DNA from: JBCAWW01 sp039024315
Lineage (GTDB): Bacteria; Bacteroidota; Bacteroidia; J057
Length of the DNA: 11,782 bases
Reading direction: 5' to 3'
Assembly (NCBI GenBank): GCA_039024315.1
Contig: JBCCQN010000238.1
Location: forward strand, 1 to 11,782
The notes beneath the pieces were generated by a model. It had not been told where the DNA came from. It saw only the letters and a program-made list of their open reading frames with translations, and did not search any database. The stretch's first letter is position 1, and every line of letters starts with the position of its first letter. Of this stretch, positions 7,934 through 11,782 are shown piece after piece. Both the position numbers and the translations under genes were made by a program.

Positions 7934-9502
7934 TTACATGAGTTGATACTCGGGTGAATACATGATAGCTGTAATCAGACGGTCAAGAGGAATCTTAACA
8001 TCGGAAGGGTCTGCAGAGGCCTGATAAGCTTGCCATTCAAATTTCCAGTTGAGGGGACTCAAGCCATTGAGGAAAACGGTATTGAGAAAATAGTCAAAGC
8101 GGTTGCTGTCAGCGGTTTCTGGGAGTAGGTGTTCTAGGATTTCTGTTACCAGAACGCTCGCATCTTCCGGATCGGAGATATGGTTGGGGTTTGCAACAAA
8201 AGAGACCATATCCAATATTACGCCTCCGAGGCCTCCGCTCGTCAATACTCGCGTACCGGTGAGCAACATTTCTGGCAGCTTGTAGCGAGCTACCATCGTA
8301 CTGGAAGTGAGCCAGTTGCGATAGTATTCAGGTTGCTGGTGATAAGCTTGATATCCGGCTACGCTAGAAGGTTCGAAAACGAAAAATCCGGCCTTGGCAA
8401 ACATGATTTTTTGCACCGAATTACCCCAAAAGTTTTTGTAATGATTATTACTATCATTGATAGGATCTGGGATGGGGAGTTTGAAAAAGCTCAGGGTCTG
8501 CAGCACCATTTCAAGCGGCGATTTAAAGATGGAACCAATGATTTCATCGGTGCTATCGGAATCATCTTCATCATAAAAATGCTCACTCATCAACAGCTGT
8601 TGCAAAACTGGAGCGAGATCATAGTTGTTGTTATACAAATTCTGACCTAAGGGAAAGATAATATCGGCTTCTATCTCAACCGTAATCTTAGCATTGACGA
8701 AATAGCGATACAATTTGCGGCAGATGTATCGAGCCGTTTCGTCTTGGTCAAAGACCATATCGACAAATTCGTTGACTTCTCGGTACATATCTCCAGCCGT
8801 TGTTGCTCCGGCGATGACACGATTTTGAAACTTAGCTGTAAAGGTCTTGTCTCCTGTATCATGATCAGATATGATTGCGTTGGCGCGAGGCAAGCCTGTA
8901 TCGGCGTCAATATTGCTCATACTGCCATCGATGCGGAAACCAGTAAAAATTCGCGCTGCTTGTTGTACATCCGTTTCGGTATAATGGGTATAGTCTCCTG
9001 GTCCTAGCTGAGGGCCTTTACCGATGCTAAATAGCTCAAGAAATTCTCTAGCGTAGTTTTCATTTGGATTGCCAACGGTGCTAAAGGTGGCGTCTAAGTA
9101 GCGCACCATGCGGTTGTCAACCGACATCTTTTTGGCAAAGGCTCTGAGATTGCCAAGGGCATAATAATTTAATAAGCGAAGATGTTGTAAGTTGAATCCC
9201 TGCATAGCCATAAAATCGGCCACAAAGAGAGTATGCAGAAAAAAGGCCATTCGATGGTTGATCGTTGGATCGTTTAAAGCTTGATTCATCCACCATGTAA
9301 TATTGTTGGCTTTGCTGATGGAAGCAGGACCATTGATACTTGGGGCAGGAGGAGCCTGAACTAAATCTGCGACTGCCTGACTGGCGGTCATCTGAGCAAG
9401 GGACTCTACTCTTTCTTTAGTAAAGTGATAGGAGGTACGACGAAGTAGGTGTGCCGCAAGGCGATTACCTAAGACGCCAGTTTTAGGAGAAAGTGATGCC
9501 AT
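7934..9502 (-). CDS. DUF1800 family protein
   Basis: A 522-residue protein of the DUF1800 family, which is often encoded next to DUF1501 proteins in Bacteroidota, Planctomycetota and Proteobacteria; no function is firmly known. The family signature NENYAREFLELFSIG is at residues 146-160, followed by an ETDVQQAARIFTGFR segment at about 176-190. The N-terminus (AAHLLRRTSYHFTKE) matches the usual start of the domain, and further conserved helices extend to the C-terminus (LITAIMYSPEYQLM). No signal peptide, lipobox or T9SS sorting domain is visible. An in-frame stop lies 11 codons upstream of this ATG, and that extension would not create a signal sequence. The protein may therefore be cytosolic or periplasmic by an unseen route. 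It is first in a two-gene unit with the DUF1501 gene, separated by only 11 bp, so the two products probably work together. Confidence 0.9.
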   Translation of the reverse strand: MASLSPKTGVLGNRLAAHLLRRTSYHFTKERVESLAQMTASQAVADLVQAPPAPSINGPASISKANNITWWMNQALNDPTINHRMAFFLHTLFVADFMAMQGFNLQHLRLLNYYALGNLRAFAKKMSVDNRMVRYLDATFSTVGNPNENYAREFLELFSIGKGPQLGPGDYTHYTETDVQQAARIFTGFRIDGSMSNIDADTGLPRANAIISDHDTGDKTFTAKFQNRVIAGATTAGDMYREVNEFVDMVFDQDETARYICRKLYRYFVNAKITVEIEADIIFPLGQNLYNNNYDLAPVLQQLLMSEHFYDEDDSDSTDEIIGSIFKSPLEMVLQTLSFFKLPIPDPINDSNNHYKNFWGNSVQKIMFAKAGFFVFEPSSVAGYQAYHQQPEYYRNWLTSSTMVARYKLPEMLLTGTRVLTSGGLGGVILDMVSFVANPNHISDPEDASVLVTEILEHLLPETADSNRFDYFLNTVFLNGLSPLNWKFEWQAYQASADPSDVKIPLDRLITAIMYSPEYQLM

Positions 9503-9632
9503 AATTTGTCCAAAAAAATATACTCCTCGACTCTAGTAGATGAGGGGTAGCATAAAATTGAACAGGCAAAAAGTATAGAAATAGAAGAAGGGATAACTAG
9601 TCGCATTAAAATAGGAATCAATTGCGATTTTT

Positions 9633-9660
9633 CAAATTATATGGAAAAATAAAATATCAA
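9633..9660 (-). promoter_or_regulatory. Candidate promoter of the DUF1800-DUF1501 unit
   Basis: On the minus strand a TTG (9658-9660 complement) is followed after 16 bases by TATAATTTG (9633-9641 complement). This is close to, but not an exact match of, the Bacteroidota TTG-N(17-23)-TAnnTTTG arrangement. It would give a leader of about 120 bases ahead of the DUF1800 start. Low confidence because AT-rich sequence produces such matches easily. Confidence 0.22.
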
Positions 9661-9777
9661 TTTGTTGTAAAATGATACGATTTTGCAGCTTGTTGTTTTT
9701 AGATAGAGGAATATCGGAATAAAGTTGAGCCATCGATGTATTGCTCACAAGCATTTGAAAAAGTTAAAAATTTTTAG

Positions 9778-9811
9778 AAAGAAAAGCCCGACTTCGTACG
9801 AAGTCGGGCTT
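9778..9811 (-). terminator. Palindromic rho-independent terminator of the repeat-protein gene
   Basis: A perfect 28-base palindrome (9784-9811; half-site AAGCCCGACTTCGT) that folds to a stem of at least 12 bp with a tight loop. On the minus strand it starts 20 bases after the stop codon of the repeat protein and is followed by a T-rich tail (CTTTTCTTTC). It separates that gene from the DUF1800-DUF1501 unit downstream. Confidence 0.9.
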
Positions 9812-9831
9812 GAGGAAAACGGAGGTTAGTC

Positions 9832-11782
9832 TTAATTGACCTGTAGTTTAGTGGCTGATATTCTATTGCCTTGTGCATCATACATTACGACCTGATAAAG
9901 ACCAGCGGGTAAGGTACTTACATTGATAGTTGTAGATTCTCCACCATATAGCAAACTATTGACTTCCATCACCTTCTGACCGTTGAGGTTGGTAATGATG
10001 ACCTGAGTAGGATCATCTAGATTATCAACTCGAGTAAGATTCAGGATGTCGATTGCTGGATTTGGAAATACTGAGAGGGTTGGCTTAGTGGAAGGCGTGA
10101 AATAGATATCTAATTTCAGCTCCGAAATGAATATGCCATTCTCATCATAGTGAGTGATTTTGTAGTAATTCTGACCATTATAAGGATTAGTATCCACATA
10201 CTGGTAGTCTTTACTAACAACTCCTGTCTCAGCCTCCTCTACATTGTGAATGACCTGGTAAGTTACTCCATCAAGGCTACGTCCTAGTTTATAGGACTGT
10301 CCCATGACAGTATTGCCTACTGACCAATCTAAGGTAACATCCCAAGCGTTCTGCGTAGCAGTGAAGTCAAGGAGACCATTTAGATCAACTACATGTACTG
10401 GCGCACCAGCTACATCAAGCGAAGCACAGAGACCATTGGCAGTAACAAGATTGAGGACATCTACTCCAGTAGTCGTACCAAACTGAACGACTGATAGGTC
10501 GAGGAAGTTCGGGCTGTTTGGATTGCCATCATACACTAAAGTATGGATGGTGAAGCTACCTGTGTCTGAGACTACAAAGCTAGGGGTTGTAGATACTTGC
10601 TCGATTACGAGGTTTGGACCTTCGGTCAACACATAGATCACGCTATAGCCAGTTGGGATCACAATATTGCCATCAGGCGTAGCCGAAACTGTGGCACTAC
10701 CATTGGTGAGGTGTACTGGATTATGATCAATAGTGATGGTACCAGCATCGGCAGTACAGTTTTGTACATGTACCCCAGCACCAGCAACGTCAAGCGAAGC
10801 ACAAAGACCATTAGCTGCGACTAGGGTTAGCACATCAACACCCGTCGTGACTCCAAACTGTACTACAGAAAGATCTAAGAAGTTGCCACTGTTTGGATCG
10901 GCATCATAAACCAAGGTATGGATGGTGTAATCAGCAGAAGTGTTTACGGTGAAGCTTGGTGTAGCCGATACTTGCTCGATCACAAGGTTTGGCCCTTCGG
11001 TCAACACATAGATCACACTGTAGCCAGCAGGTACGTTGATGTTGCCATCAGGCGTAGCCGAAACAGTAGCCGAGCCATTGGCGAGGATTACTGGATCCTG
11101 GTCGATAGTTAAGCTACCCGCATCAGCAACACAATCTTGAACATGGACACCAGCGCCTGCTACGTCGAGCGAAGCACATAGACCGTTATTGATCACGATA
11201 TTTAGTACATCGACACCAGTGGTTACGCCAAACTGAACGACTGCTAGGTCTAGGAAATTCGGGCTATTTGGATCGCCGTCATACACAAGTGTGTGGATGG
11301 TGTAATCGCCAGTCATATTCACCGTGAAGCTAGGTGTAGCCGATACTTGTTCAATCACAAGATTTGAACCTGAGGTCAATACATATATCTGGCTGTATCC
11401 TGTTGGTACAACTGCATTTCCATCAGGCGTCGCAGATACTGTAGCACTTCCACCACTGGTAAATACGGGATCTTGATCGATGGTCAAAGTACCTGCATCC
11501 GCGGTACAGTCATTTACATGTACAGGCGCACCAGCTACATCAAGTGAAGCACAAAGACCGTTAGCAGTAACCAAATTCAATACATCTACACCCGTAGTGG
11601 TACCAAACTGTACAATTGAAAGATCTAGGAAGTTGGCGCTGTTTGGATCAGCATCATATACCAAAGTATGGATGGTGTAGCTGCCAGCTGCGTTTACAGT
11701 GAAGCTAGGTGTAGCAGAAACTTGCTCGATGACCAAGCCAGTGCCAGAAGTAAGGACAAAGATTTGGCTGTAACCAGTAGGG
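9832..11782 (-). CDS. Secreted tandem-repeat protein with T9SS sorting domain (5'-partial)
   Basis: C-terminal 650 residues of a larger protein; the frame stays open to the window edge, so the start lies outside. In order from the N-terminal side: one partial and three complete copies of a 125-residue repeat, a segment of about 100 residues resembling an FN3-like linker (VTLDWSV, GRSLDGVTY, NGQNYYKITHYDENG), and a T9SS type A sorting domain in the last 83 residues (SVFPNPAIDILNL at its start, LPAGLYQVVMYD near the end). Each repeat contains TADAG-type and SATVSATPDGN motifs, IYVLT, LVIEQVSATPSFTV, YTIHTLVYD, and a GLCASLDVAGA segment. No catalytic motif was recognised. Inferred role: a surface or extracellular adhesive or structural protein exported through Sec and the type IX system. 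It has its own terminator and is not in the same operon as the DUF1800 gene. Confidence 0.88.
   Translation of the reverse strand, partial: PTGYSQIFVLTSGTGLVIEQVSATPSFTVNAAGSYTIHTLVYDADPNSANFLDLSIVQFGTTTGVDVLNLVTANGLCASLDVAGAPVHVNDCTADAGTLTIDQDPVFTSGGSATVSATPDGNAVVPTGYSQIYVLTSGSNLVIEQVSATPSFTVNMTGDYTIHTLVYDGDPNSPNFLDLAVVQFGVTTGVDVLNIVINNGLCASLDVAGAGVHVQDCVADAGSLTIDQDPVILANGSATVSATPDGNINVPAGYSVIYVLTEGPNLVIEQVSATPSFTVNTSADYTIHTLVYDADPNSGNFLDLSVVQFGVTTGVDVLTLVAANGLCASLDVAGAGVHVQNCTADAGTITIDHNPVHLTNGSATVSATPDGNIVIPTGYSVIYVLTEGPNLVIEQVSTTPSFVVSDTGSFTIHTLVYDGNPNSPNFLDLSVVQFGTTTGVDVLNLVTANGLCASLDVAGAPVHVVDLNGLLDFTATQNAWDVTLDWSVGNTVMGQSYKLGRSLDGVTYQVIHNVEEAETGVVSKDYQYVDTNPYNGQNYYKITHYDENGIFISELKLDIYFTPSTKPTLSVFPNPAIDILNLTRVDNLDDPTQVIITNLNGQKVMEVNSLLYGGESTTINVSTLPAGLYQVVMYDAQGNRISATKLQVN
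10381..11782 (-). repeat. Tandem 375-bp (125-residue) coding repeats
   Basis: Complete units at 10381-10755, 10756-11130 and 11131-11505, and a partial unit at 11506-11782 running out of the window. The spacing is exact: the shared (g/a)tttggat landmark occurs at 10516, 10891, 11266 and 11641, each 375 bp apart, with no indels. Nucleotide similarity between units is high by eye. Each unit carries one Cys in GLCASLDVAGA and a second in V-H-V-x-x-C at its end, except the last unit, where the second Cys is Leu. Confidence 0.95.

Larger units (their letters stand above)
9503..9831. other. AT-rich intergenic region between the repeat protein and DUF1800 genes
   Basis: 329 bp without a convincing gene. 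The part nearest the repeat-protein gene holds a strong palindromic terminator; the rest is AT-rich with several A and T runs and presumably carries the promoter and 5' leader of the DUF1800-DUF1501 unit. A 40-codon minus-strand frame at 9632-9754 has no supporting signals. Confidence 0.7.

Noticed and set aside
8180..8650. 156-codon plus-strand ORF opposite the DUF1800 gene
   Set aside because: It lies antisense within a strongly recognised family gene and its translation shows no domain-like pattern; a shadow frame.
9632..9754. 40-codon minus-strand ORF in the AT-rich intergenic region
   Set aside because: No recognisable motif or initiation signal, and it overlaps the best promoter candidate; expected by chance.
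11734..11736. TTG as start of the repeat-protein gene
   Set aside because: The frame and the repeat homology continue through this codon to the window edge; it is an internal Leu codon.
10381..11782. CRISPR-like array
   Set aside because: The periodic repeats are 375 bp, contiguous and in-frame coding; there are no spacers.

Overview
The window looks like a chromosomal segment of a Bacteroidota bacterium, possibly of the Saprospiria/Lewinella type (inference). Two proteins end in type IX secretion (T9SS) type A sorting domains, start codons lack clear Shine-Dalgarno sequences, and base composition is intermediate by eye. No rRNA, tRNA, CRISPR array, transposase or integrase was seen.

Region 1 (2-5243, + strand) is the downstream part of a phenylacetate (paa) catabolic operon. 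It holds a 3-hydroxyacyl-CoA dehydrogenase (PaaH type, 5' end outside the window), a thiolase (PaaJ type), the two-domain ring-opening enzyme PaaZ, and a crotonase-fold protein whose start overlaps the paaZ stop by 4 bp. Together they cover ring opening of oxepin-CoA, aldehyde oxidation and the closing beta-oxidation steps to acetyl-CoA and succinyl-CoA. The ring-activating genes (paaK, paaABCDE) are not in the window and may lie upstream. A perfect TAnnTTTG box before paaZ could mark an internal promoter.

Region 2 (5244-5435) is a short convergent intergenic gap. It contains a GC-rich hairpin of unknown role and a clear rho-independent terminator serving the minus-strand genes.

Region 3 (5436-9502, - strand) is a two-gene unit transcribed right to left: a DUF1800 protein, then 11 bp later a DUF1501 protein. 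This pairing is widespread but functionally obscure. Here the DUF1501 protein carries a Tat-like leader, three apparent tandem H-type-lectin-like beta modules and a T9SS sorting domain, so it is probably a surface or secreted protein that binds glycans. The DUF1800 partner has no visible export signal.

Region 4 (9503-9831) is an AT-rich intergenic stretch with a candidate promoter for the DUF1800-DUF1501 unit and a strong palindromic terminator for the next gene.

Region 5 (9832-11782, - strand) is the 3' part of a large repetitive secreted protein. It has three full and one partial tandem 125-residue repeats (exactly 375 bp period), an FN3-like linker domain and a T9SS sorting domain; the N-terminus lies beyond the window. 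The most unusual content is the DUF1501-lectin-T9SS fusion and the homogenised repeat array.
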